NCBI GenBank assembly: GCA_945861815.1
Contig: CAMAVV010000076.1
Coordinates: forward strand, 1 to 7,579
DNA: 7,579 bases
Direction: 5' to 3'
Origin: Thermoflexus hugenholtzii JAD2
GTDB taxonomy: Bacteria; Chloroflexota; Dehalococcoidia; SHYB01
The notes under the pieces are model-generated. The model was not told where the DNA came from. It worked only from the letters and a program-made list of their open reading frames with translations, and did not search any database. This document shows positions 1 to 5,471 of the stretch, piece after piece. Both the position numbers and the translations under genes were made by a program. Numbering within the stretch: the stretch's first letter is position 1; every line of letters begins with the position of its first letter.

Positions 1-956
1 TGGATGGCATCCTCAGCATCCTCAAGCCTACCGGCCCCACATCGCATGATATGGTGCGCCTTGTGAAGCGCCTTGCGAACGCCGAGAGCGTAGGCCACGG
101 AGGCACTCTTGACCCCCAGGCATCGGGAGTTCTGCCGATCATGCTCGGCCAGGCGACGCGGGTCAGCGAATTCCTCCTCGACGTCACCAAGGTCTACCGC
201 GCAACCATCTTTCTGGGCGCCTCCACAAGCACCTACGACCGGGAAGGCGAGATTATCGCAACAGGCGACATCTCCCACGTGACGCTCGATGCCATCCGCC
301 GAGCGCTCTCACGGTTCCAAGGGCATATCCTTCAGCGCCCGCCGATGTTCAGCGCAGTGAAGCAGCACGGCCAGCCGCTGTACAAAAGCGCGCGGGCGGG
401 CAAAGAAGTCGAGCGCGCCGAGCGGACCGTCCACGTCAAACGTATCGACGTCCTCTCGTGGACGCCGCCATCGCTCACGCTGGAGATCGAATGCGGTAGG
501 GGAACCTACATCCGTTCCATCGCACATGAACTGGGTGAAGCCCTTGGCTGCGGAGGCTATCTTCAGGCCCTTGAACGGACGCAGGTCGGCCCCTTCACTT
601 CGGCAAACTCTCTCACCATCGAGCATCTCCACGATGCATCTCTCGGCGGCTACTTCCATGAGATCCTCCTCCCCATCGATGCGCTCGTTCTTCATCTGCC
701 GGCTGCCATCATTTCAGAGGCCGATGTCCGCGCCATCGGCCAGGGGCAGTATCTGCACAACGTCGAATTCGCGCCGACGCCGCATAGGCAGTGCCGCGCC
801 TATGACCTCGCCGGGGATATGGTGGCGCTGCTCGCAAAGGACAAGACGGGCGATATGTGGAAGCCTGCTAAAGTGCTGCTCGGCTCGAGGATAGCCGAAA
901 CCCTCGGCCCTGGAAAATCGGCGCAGGCGAGCAGTGAGGAAGACCCTAGTGGGTAA
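1..956 (+). CDS. truB: tRNA pseudouridine(55) synthase TruB (start just outside the window)
   Basis: TruB isomerises U55 to pseudouridine in the T-loop of elongator tRNAs. The frame is open from the first bases. Positions 1-2 (tg) followed by gat-ggc-atc fit a start ATG whose A lies one base upstream, giving M-D-G-I-L-S-I and about 318 residues, a normal length for the family. On that numbering the segment KPTGPTSHDMV precedes the catalytic block GHGGTLDP with nucleophile Asp38 (codon 111-113). VYR lies at 65-67, RPPMFSA at 113-119 and CGRGTYIRS around 165-173, all TruB signatures. The remaining C-terminal ~110 residues fit the variable tRNA-binding (PUA-like) tail. The internal ATG at 51 would remove a conserved motif and is not the start. 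TruB often follows infB-rbfA, which may lie upstream. The 3' end overlaps the next gene, suggesting co-transcription. The identification is secure from motifs; only the exact first base is inferred. Confidence 0.96.
   Translation, partial: DGILSILKPTGPTSHDMVRLVKRLANAESVGHGGTLDPQASGVLPIMLGQATRVSEFLLDVTKVYRATIFLGASTSTYDREGEIIATGDISHVTLDAIRRALSRFQGHILQRPPMFSAVKQHGQPLYKSARAGKEVERAERTVHVKRIDVLSWTPPSLTLEIECGRGTYIRSIAHELGEALGCGGYLQALERTQVGPFTSANSLTIEHLHDASLGGYFHEILLPIDALVLHLPAAIISEADVRAIGQGQYLHNVEFAPTPHRQCRAYDLAGDMVALLAKDKTGDMWKPAKVLLGSRIAETLGPGKSAQASSEEDPSG
936..942 (+). promoter_or_regulatory. Shine-Dalgarno deciding the acyltransferase start
   Basis: GAGGAAG lies inside the truB 3' end, 6 bases before the GTG at 949. 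The alternative in-frame GTG at 934 lies just upstream of this motif and has only weak purine-rich sequence before it. The GTG at 949 is therefore preferred. Confidence 0.55.
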
Positions 957-1875
957 GCTCATCTTCCTCAAGACCGTGGCCTATGCCATCGGGCTGCTCC
1001 CCTCCATCGCCGGCTATCGCATCGCCATCTTCTTCGGCGAGCTTATGCACCTGATCGGAGGGAAAAACCGCCGCCTGGTCCGCGCCAACATCCGCCGCGC
1101 CCTCGGCCCAAAGGCCAGCGATGGACAGATCAGGAAAGCGACGCGGCAGGCCTTTCACAGCCTCGCCACATACTATTACGAGATCGTCCGCCTGCCGAGA
1201 ACACCACCCGCCAAGCTGAACGACCGCATCGAGGTGGAAGGCCTTGCGCACCTGGAGCAGGCGCTGGGCCAGGGCAAAGGCGTTGTGCTTGCCTCAGCGC
1301 ACCTAGGGGTGCCCGACCTCGCAGCACAGCTGTCTCTTGCGCGCGGCGTGCCGCTGACGCTCATCGTCGAACAACTTGAGCCGCAACAGCTGCACGACTG
1401 GTTCACCCACAAGCGCACGATCCAAGGGCTCGCCATCGAGACGGCGACGGCCAGCGGCCTGCGAGCCTCATTCCGCGCCCTGCAAAAGGGAGAGGTGGTC
1501 GCCGTCACTATCGACCGTGCCATCCAGGGCAATGGTGTCGTGATGCCCTTCTTCGGCGAAGATGCCCTTATGCCCACCGGTGCCGCCGAACTGGCCCTGC
1601 GAACAGGAGCTGCGCTGGTCCCCGCCTTCACCATCCGCACCGGGCGCAACCGCTATCGAGCGGTCATCGAACCGCCTGTGGCGCTGCATACCGATGGGAA
1701 GCCGCGAGAGGCGCGCGCCGTCATTGATGAGCTCGTTCGTTCGCTGGAACGGCATGTGCGAGGCGATCCAGGCCAGTGGATAGCCTTCCACCCTATCTGG
1801 CTGGCTGATATGCCTGAAAAATCTGTCTCCTCCCTGCCAGCAAACGGAAACGGAAGGGAGACGGGAAAGCCTTGA
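949..1875 (+). CDS. PatA/LpxL-like lysophospholipid acyltransferase (lipid A/PIM acyltransferase family)
   Basis: This is a predicted membrane-associated acyl-CoA (or acyl-ACP) dependent acyltransferase of the HtrB/LpxL-PatA family (308 aa; 313 aa if the GTG at 934 is used). With the 949 start, an N-terminal hydrophobic segment (about residues 3-36) resembles the membrane anchor of the family. The acyltransferase motif H-x4-D is seen as HLGVPD at 118-123. A second family block follows as VTIDRAIQGNGVVMPFFG at about 186-203, including Asp189-Arg190 and the FFG turn, and the conserved WIAFHPIW-type end is present near the C-terminus. In actinobacteria the homologue PatA acylates the mannose of phosphatidylinositol mannosides. 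The immediate downstream PimA-like and PgsA-like genes support that role here rather than lipid A acylation, and no lipid A genes are visible. The start overlaps truB by 8 bases, indicating coupling. The substrate is inferred from neighbours; the family call is firm. Confidence 0.85.
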   Translation: MGKLIFLKTVAYAIGLLPSIAGYRIAIFFGELMHLIGGKNRRLVRANIRRALGPKASDGQIRKATRQAFHSLATYYYEIVRLPRTPPAKLNDRIEVEGLAHLEQALGQGKGVVLASAHLGVPDLAAQLSLARGVPLTLIVEQLEPQQLHDWFTHKRTIQGLAIETATASGLRASFRALQKGEVVAVTIDRAIQGNGVVMPFFGEDALMPTGAAELALRTGAALVPAFTIRTGRNRYRAVIEPPVALHTDGKPREARAVIDELVRSLERHVRGDPGQWIAFHPIWLADMPEKSVSSLPANGNGRETGKP

Positions 1876-1912
1876 ATCTTCGCTCTCGCTAGTCCATAGT
1901 TACTCTGCTCCT

Positions 1913-3058
1913 ATGAAGATTGCTCTCGTCTCTCCGTACGATTGGGCCTATCCGGGCGGAGTCAAGAACCATATCCGCTCCCTCTCCGATGAGTTTCAGC
2001 GGATGGGCCACCGGACGATAATCGTTGCTCCAGCCTCGAAGCCTGCGAAGGACCTGGCGACACCGAACCTTGTCACCATCGGCAAGCCTGTTCCTATTCC
2101 CATCGCAGGTTCAGTCGCGCGCCCGACGTTCTCCTTCCACCGCAGTTCCCAGGTGCGCGCGCTCATGGAAGAGGAGGAGTTCGACGTTGTTCACATGCAC
2201 GAACCCCTTGTCTCGGCGCTGACGATCTCTTTCCTTCGCAATTCCCACACCCTCAACGTCGGCACCTTTCACGCCTACGTGCCGCGCAGCAGGGGCTATC
2301 GCTCTGCGCGACCCTTCCTCAAGCGCTGGATCCGGAATCTCCACGGAAAGATCGCTGTCTCTCAAGCGGCAGCAGACCTCATCAGCCGCTACTACCCGGG
2401 CTACTACAACATCATCCCAAACGGCATCAACCTGGCTCATTTCCGTCCTGACGTAAAACCGGTCGAGAAATACATGGACGGGAAGTTCAACATCGTCTTT
2501 GTCGGACGCATGGAGAAACGCAAGGGCCTTCGCTATCTCATCTCAGCCTTCGGGCGGCTGAAGTGGGAATATCCGCATATCCGGCTCATCGTTGTTGGCC
2601 CTGGGAAGCTAGACCCTGCTTCGGAGCGCGTTCTTGGCGAGCGTCTGCTCGACGATATCGAGATCGTCGGCGGCGTCGATCACACCGAGCTTCCGCGCTA
2701 CTACCGCACCGCCGATGTCTTTGTCGCACCGGCGACTGGCGGGGAGAGCTTCGGCCTCGTGCTGCTGGAGGCAATGGCGACGGAGCGGCCTGTCATCGCA
2801 TCGAACATCCCCGGCTATGCAGGCGTCTTGCATCATGGCGAGCAGGGACTCCTCGTGGAACCGCAAGATGACCAGGCCCTCGCAGCCGCCATCGTGCAGA
2901 TGATGCAGAACCCGGAGATGCGCCGGGCGATGGGCGCTCGAGGGCGCGCGCACGCGCAAACCTACAGCTGGTCAATCGTTGCTAAGCAAGTCTATGACTA
3001 CTACGAACGCCTGCTCGATGAGCGCGGCGCTCTGGACCGGATCGAAAGGAAGCCATGA
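1913..3058 (+). CDS. pimA: GT4 glycosyltransferase, PimA-like phosphatidylinositol mannosyltransferase
   Basis: This 381-residue GT-B retaining glycosyltransferase of family GT4 matches mycobacterial PimA along its length. PimA moves mannose from GDP-mannose to phosphatidylinositol on the cytoplasmic face of the membrane. The N-terminal glycine loop is PGGVKNH at 14-20. PIPIAGSVAR lies at 61-70, a PimA-type segment. VVHMHEP (92-98) and TFH with His120 match the acceptor side. IPNGI lies at 168-172. The donor phosphate residues are in FVGRMEKRKG (Arg199, Lys204). The E-x7-E motif is GGESFGLVLLEA with Glu278 and Glu286. The gene starts 37 bases after the acyltransferase. No Shine-Dalgarno is evident before ATG 1913, so translation may be weak, coupled or leaderless. 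Its end overlaps the next gene by ATGA. Another GT4 glycolipid specificity is possible, because the sugar donor cannot be read from sequence alone. Confidence 0.85.
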   Translation: MKIALVSPYDWAYPGGVKNHIRSLSDEFQRMGHRTIIVAPASKPAKDLATPNLVTIGKPVPIPIAGSVARPTFSFHRSSQVRALMEEEEFDVVHMHEPLVSALTISFLRNSHTLNVGTFHAYVPRSRGYRSARPFLKRWIRNLHGKIAVSQAAADLISRYYPGYYNIIPNGINLAHFRPDVKPVEKYMDGKFNIVFVGRMEKRKGLRYLISAFGRLKWEYPHIRLIVVGPGKLDPASERVLGERLLDDIEIVGGVDHTELPRYYRTADVFVAPATGGESFGLVLLEAMATERPVIASNIPGYAGVLHHGEQGLLVEPQDDQALAAAIVQMMQNPEMRRAMGARGRAHAQTYSWSIVAKQVYDYYERLLDERGALDRIERKP

Positions 3059-3672
3059 CCACGGCACAGCCGACATCCTTTGAGAGACTGCGGCAGCGGA
3101 GCCGCGCACTTCTCACCGGAATCATCGACCCGATGGTTAGCGTTCTCCATCGCCTCGGGGTCACGCCCAACCAGATCACGATTCTCGGCCTCCTGGCCAG
3201 TATCGGCGCAGGGGCGCTCCTGTGGACAGACCACCTTGTCTGGGGCGGCATCCTTGTCCTAGCCGGCAGCGCTATCGATCTCCTTGATGGAGCGCTCGCC
3301 CGGCGCACGAACCGCGCGACAAAGCTCGGCGCATTTCTGGATTCGAATCTCGATCGTGTCTCCGAAGCCGCGATCTTCTTCGGCCTGCTGGCCCACTTCG
3401 TCGGCACAGGGGCGAAAGAAGAGGCGCTCCTGACCGTTGCCGTGCTGGTGTGGACATCGATGGTGAGCTACGTGAAGGCGCGCGCCGAAGGGCTTGGCTA
3501 TCCCTGCACAAGCGGCATTGTCACCAGGCCGGAGCGCATCATCCTCATCGGCGCCGGCCTGATCGCCGGGCCTATCACAGCCTTCCTCTATATCACGGCG
3601 ATCTTGAGCTTTGTGACCGCCTGCCAGCGCTTCATGGAAGTCTGGCGGCAGGGAGAAAGACCGGCTCGCTAG
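3055..3672 (+). CDS. CDP-alcohol phosphatidyltransferase (phosphatidylinositol-phosphate synthase-like)
   Basis: This is an integral membrane enzyme of the CDP-alcohol phosphotransferase family (205 aa). It transfers a phosphatidyl group from CDP-diacylglycerol to an alcohol. The full signature D-x2-D-G-x2-A-R-x8-G-x3-D-x3-D is present as Asp75, Asp78, Gly79, Ala82-Arg83, Gly92, Asp96 and Asp100. The acidic residues coordinate the metal, and Asp100 is the expected general base. Several hydrophobic segments surround this (about 30-72 and 103-195), as expected for six membrane helices. The motif KARAEGLGYPCTSGIVTRPERIIL (about 139-162, broken into KARAEGLG and TRPERIIL) resembles the actinobacterial PgsA1 type that uses inositol phosphate. 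ATGA overlap with the glycosyltransferase and the ribosome site AAAGGAAG at 3045-3052 indicate coupled translation. Context favours making the phosphatidylinositol (phosphate) that the upstream enzyme mannosylates. Glycerol phosphate or other alcohols cannot be excluded. Confidence 0.85.
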   Translation: MTTAQPTSFERLRQRSRALLTGIIDPMVSVLHRLGVTPNQITILGLLASIGAGALLWTDHLVWGGILVLAGSAIDLLDGALARRTNRATKLGAFLDSNLDRVSEAAIFFGLLAHFVGTGAKEEALLTVAVLVWTSMVSYVKARAEGLGYPCTSGIVTRPERIILIGAGLIAGPITAFLYITAILSFVTACQRFMEVWRQGERPAR

Positions 3673-3674
3673 GG
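3658..3674 (+). repeat. Left copy of a direct repeat flanking the toxin-antitoxin cassette
   Basis: This 17-base stretch matches 4525-4541 at 14 of 17 positions; the last eight bases (CGCTAGGG, 3667-3674) are identical. It spans the final R-P-A-R-stop codons of the phosphatidyltransferase gene. All three mismatches are at third codon positions. Confidence 0.55.
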
Positions 3675-3686
3675 GCGAGGCGCCCC
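3672..3686 (+). repeat. GC-rich perfect hairpin right after the lipid operon
   Basis: GGGGCG (3672-3677), loop AGG, CGCCCC (3681-3686) form a perfect 6-bp stem starting on the last base of the pgsA-like stop codon. No T-run follows, so it is not a standard intrinsic terminator. It may protect the 3' end or slow transcription. Its right arm is also part of inverted matches to the 3' end of the dehydrogenase gene (4544-4574). Confidence 0.5.
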
Positions 3687-3699
3687 AAGACGCAAGGTG

Positions 3700-3735
3700 T
3701 TGTATTTTGTATAGCATTGTAGTATTCTTGCTTTG
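3700..3735 (+). promoter_or_regulatory. Candidate promoter of the toxin-antitoxin operon, likely leaderless
   Basis: A markedly AT-rich stretch interrupts the GC-rich surroundings. A candidate -35 is TTGTAT (3700-3705, 3 of 6 to consensus). After a 17-base spacer comes TATTCT (3723-3728, 4 of 6) as -10. A start site about 7 bases downstream would fall on the GTG start codon at 3735, so the message would be leaderless. This fits the lack of any Shine-Dalgarno there. TAGTAT at 3720-3725 is an alternative -10. The short direct repeat TGTAT (3701-3705 and 3708-3712) could be part of an autoregulatory operator. Match quality is modest. Confidence 0.35.
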
Positions 3736-4235
3736 TGCACCTGGTTCTCGATGCAGACGGACTGATTAAGCTCCACAAAAGCGGTGTCCTTACTCACACT
3801 GTGAGCGCATTTCGCTGCACAATTCCCCGCGCGGTCTACGATGAGGTTGTCGTCAGAGGGAAGGCCAAGCTTCACCAAGACGCGGAGGTCATCCAGAGGA
3901 CTCTTGATGGGGCTGTCGCCATCATGTCTGTGGAGGGACGGAGACGGCGCGATTTTGGCCTAGGCGCTGGAGAACTCGCCATCCTTGAGGTTCTCGGCCA
4001 AAAACGCGAGGCGATTGTTGTGAGTGACGACCGTCGCTTCCTTGCACTCCTTACGGAACAGGGCACTCCTTTCCTCACGCCATCTGACATCGTCGTAATC
4101 CTCGCAAGGCTGGGCATCCTAAAAAGAGTTGAGGCCCAAGAGGCCCTTGAACGTCTTAAGCCAGCGATCCGAGCCGCCGCCTACTGGGAGGCACGGCAAG
4201 CTCTCGAGAGTGGAGGAAGCGGTCATGAAGAGTAA
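3735..4235 (+). CDS. PIN-domain toxin, VapC/DUF3368-like
   Basis: This is a probable toxin ribonuclease of a type II toxin-antitoxin pair (166 aa). The PIN-fold acidic residues are in the expected order. Asp6 (with Asp8) lies in LVLDADGLIKL. Glu37 lies in AVYDEVV. GLGAGE with Glu80 follows, then VVSDDRRF with Asp98-Asp99. Next comes a TPFLTPSDIVVILARLGIL segment, like the 'G-T..VL..A...G.I' end of DUF3368 proteins. These residues bind the divalent metal for RNA cleavage in characterised VapC enzymes. The start is GTG 3735, with no ribosome site before it; an AT-rich promoter-like stretch lies just upstream. The gene comes before its partner, the reverse of the usual antitoxin-first order, and overlaps it by 11 bases. 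Its base composition looks less GC-rich than the neighbours, consistent with horizontal acquisition. The RNA target is unknown. All catalytic acids are present, so it is not obviously dead. Confidence 0.8.
   Translation: MHLVLDADGLIKLHKSGVLTHTVSAFRCTIPRAVYDEVVVRGKAKLHQDAEVIQRTLDGAVAIMSVEGRRRRDFGLGAGELAILEVLGQKREAIVVSDDRRFLALLTEQGTPFLTPSDIVVILARLGILKRVEAQEALERLKPAIRAAAYWEARQALESGGSGHEE
4212..4219 (+). promoter_or_regulatory. Strong Shine-Dalgarno for the antitoxin, inside the toxin gene
   Basis: GGAGGAAG lies 5 bases before the ATG at 4225. It contrasts with the absent ribosome site of the toxin. It would favour antitoxin over toxin synthesis from a shared message, and it fixes the antitoxin start at 4225 rather than an upstream codon. 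Confidence 0.7.
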
Positions 4236-4539
4236 AGTTGTCCCATTACGCATACCTGAACATTTAGATGAACTTGCGGCGCTCAGCGCCCAAGAAGAAC
4301 ACACCGACAAGGCAACTGCTTTACGACAGTGGATGCACCGGGGCGCGGCTCAGTACGTTCTCAAGCTCGTCTCCGAGGGAAGGATAAGCATAGGCCGGGC
4401 GGCAGAACTGCTGAATGTGACTGTGTACGATCTGCACTATCAGGCTGAAATGCTCGGGATCGAGCTGGGTGCCAGCGATGAACAACGCAAGCGATCGAGG
4501 ACGCTGGCAGCAGAAGTTGCAAAAAGGCCAGCCCGCTAG
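4225..4539 (+). CDS. Antitoxin with UPF0175-like HTH, partner of the PIN toxin
   Basis: This 104-residue protein probably binds and neutralises the PIN toxin and represses the operon. Residues 5-40 (VVPLRIPEHLDELAAL and following) look like a ribbon-helix-helix-type beta strand plus helices. Residues 50-72 (SEGRISIGRAAELLNVTVYDL) match the UPF0175 helix-turn-helix core 'G.iSlGrAAElaGvs..d', and a GIEL segment follows. UPF0175 proteins are frequently encoded beside DUF3368 PIN proteins, which supports the pairing. The ATG at 4225 has the strong ribosome site at 4212-4219 and overlaps the toxin end. Some codons (TTA Leu at several sites) look rare relative to flanking genes. The last codons encode R-P-A-R-stop, exactly as in the upstream phosphatidyltransferase gene. 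The stop overlaps that of the convergent dehydrogenase gene (CTAG, 4536-4539). Confidence 0.75.
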   Translation: MKSKVVPLRIPEHLDELAALSAQEEHTDKATALRQWMHRGAAQYVLKLVSEGRISIGRAAELLNVTVYDLHYQAEMLGIELGASDEQRKRSRTLAAEVAKRPAR

Positions 4540-4541
4540 GG
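4525..4541 (+). repeat. Right copy of the direct repeat flanking the toxin-antitoxin cassette
   Basis: This matches 3658-3674, with CGCTAGGG identical at 4534-4541. It spans the last R-P-A-R-stop codons of the antitoxin gene. About 860 bases separate the copies and hold the whole toxin-antitoxin pair. It could be a target duplication or recombination scar, or chance convergence of a short C-terminal coding end. Confidence 0.5.
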
Positions 4542-5378
4542 ACGGGGCGCCTCGCGCACCTGCCCTTGGGGCGCATAGCGGCTGGCTTGCCCGCTGAGGG
4601 AGAACTTCGCCGTTGCGCCGCCGTCCACCACAAGCGTGTGCCCGGAGACCGCGCTCGCCATCGGCGAAAGCAAGAAGAGCAGGCCGGCTGCGATCTCGTC
4701 GGGCTGGCAGGCGCGCCCGATCGGGATGATGCCCTTGGCGCGTTCGTCCAAATCCACGGTATTCCCGGCCATCGCGCGGGGCGTCTTCACGGCTCCAGGG
4801 GCGAGGGCGTTGACTCGGATGCCATAGTAGCCCCATTCGACCGCCATGGTGCGCGTCAGCGCCATCAAGCCCGCCTTCGCAGCGCCGTAGGGGCCGTGGT
4901 AGGGCGCGCCTGCGATGCCGCTCACCGAGGCGACGCTGGCGATGCTACCCGAGATGCCCTTCTCGATCATCTGCTTCGCAACGGCCTGGGAGATAAGAAA
5001 GACATAGCGCAAATTGAGGCTGATCACCTGGTCAAAGGTATCGTCGCCATAGGTCTCAAGTGGGCCCCATTGCCCTGGCTGCATGCCGCCGGCCACATTG
5101 GCAAGGCAATGCACAGCTCCGAACTTCTTGACCGACTGCCCCATCGCCCGCTCGACTTCAGCCTTCTCGCGTATATCGGCGACGATTCCCAAGCAGTCGC
5201 GCCCCATCGCCTTCACCTTGGCCTCTGTGTCGTTCACCCTATCGGCCTGTATATCTATGGCGACGATATTCGCGCCCGCCTCCGCCAAAATCAGCGATGT
5301 CGCGGTTCCGATGCCGCCTCCGCCCGCCCCGGACACGATGGCCGTCTTTCCCTTAAGACTGAGCCTATCGAAAATCAT
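4536..5378 (-). CDS. SDR family NAD(P)-dependent oxidoreductase
   Basis: This is a classical short-chain dehydrogenase/reductase with a Rossmann fold (280 aa, slightly longer than the usual 250-260 because of a C-terminal tail). The cofactor glycine motif is SGAGGGGIG at 16-24. Asp42 ends the second strand (VAIDI), which favours NAD(H) over NADP(H). ADI lies at 67-69 and NVAGG at 94-98, a variant of NNAG. The catalytic set is Asn122, Ser151, Tyr164 and Lys168 (YGAAK). The APGAVKTP turn follows at 193-200, and the late SGHTLVVDGG segment is typical. The start ATG (5376-5378) has the ribosome site AGGAGG (5384-5389) 5 bases upstream, and a good promoter precedes it. It is divergent from the MaoC-like gene, which suggests a shared acyl-CoA or hydroxyacyl substrate pathway, but the substrate cannot be read. 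The last ~25 residues are probably not part of the core fold. Confidence 0.9.
   Translation of the reverse strand: MIFDRLSLKGKTAIVSGAGGGGIGTATSLILAEAGANIVAIDIQADRVNDTEAKVKAMGRDCLGIVADIREKAEVERAMGQSVKKFGAVHCLANVAGGMQPGQWGPLETYGDDTFDQVISLNLRYVFLISQAVAKQMIEKGISGSIASVASVSGIAGAPYHGPYGAAKAGLMALTRTMAVEWGYYGIRVNALAPGAVKTPRAMAGNTVDLDERAKGIIPIGRACQPDEIAAGLLFLLSPMASAVSGHTLVVDGGATAKFSLSGQASRYAPQGQVREAPRP
4544..4574 (-). repeat. Two short inverted matches to the sequence downstream of the lipid operon
   Basis: GGGGCGCCTCGC (4544-4555) is the exact reverse complement of 3675-3686, 12 bases. CTTGGGGCGC (4565-4574) is the exact reverse complement of 3680-3689, 10 bases, and the similarity continues weakly to a GGTG on the 3699 side. 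Both lie in the 3' coding end of the minus-strand dehydrogenase. They are also a partial direct repeat of each other (GCGCCCC core). Confidence 0.5.
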
Positions 5379-5417
5379 CGCGGCCTCCTGTGGAGAGTCG
5401 TCCCTTGCGGCGGGCTG

Positions 5418-5446
5418 AGTCTACGGCCCACAATGTGCCGAGTCAA
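5418..5446 (-). promoter_or_regulatory. Sigma70-type promoter for the dehydrogenase gene
   Basis: Read on the minus strand, TTGACT (5446-5441) is a 5-of-6 match to the -35 consensus. It is followed by an exact 17-base spacer and TAGACT (5423-5418), a 4-of-6 match to the -10. The start site would fall near 5411, leaving a leader of about 33 bases that contains the AGGAGG ribosome site. A weaker plus-strand candidate, TTGCGG (5405-5410) with CACAAT (5429-5434) and an 18-base spacer, overlaps it and could serve the MaoC-like gene. Confidence 0.55.
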
Positions 5447-5471
5447 GAAAACTGCCTGCGGGAGACTCCCA

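Noticed and set aside
526..894. Alternative-frame open reading frames within truB on both strands
   Set aside because: They overlap a well-supported truB, and their Arg/Ser-rich translations are typical of shifted frames in GC-rich DNA.
3672..3686. Intrinsic terminator for the lipid operon
   Set aside because: The stem is perfect and GC-rich but has only 6 pairs and no T-run, so it is listed as a hairpin only.
4129..4539. A longer antitoxin starting at 4129
   Set aside because: The added 32 residues come from the shifted frame of the toxin gene, and the strong ribosome site points to ATG 4225.
5460..5470. Palindrome GGGAG-A-CTCCC over the MaoC ribosome site as an operator or RNA switch
   Set aside because: A one-base loop cannot fold as an RNA hairpin, and an 11-base palindrome alone is weak evidence for an operator.
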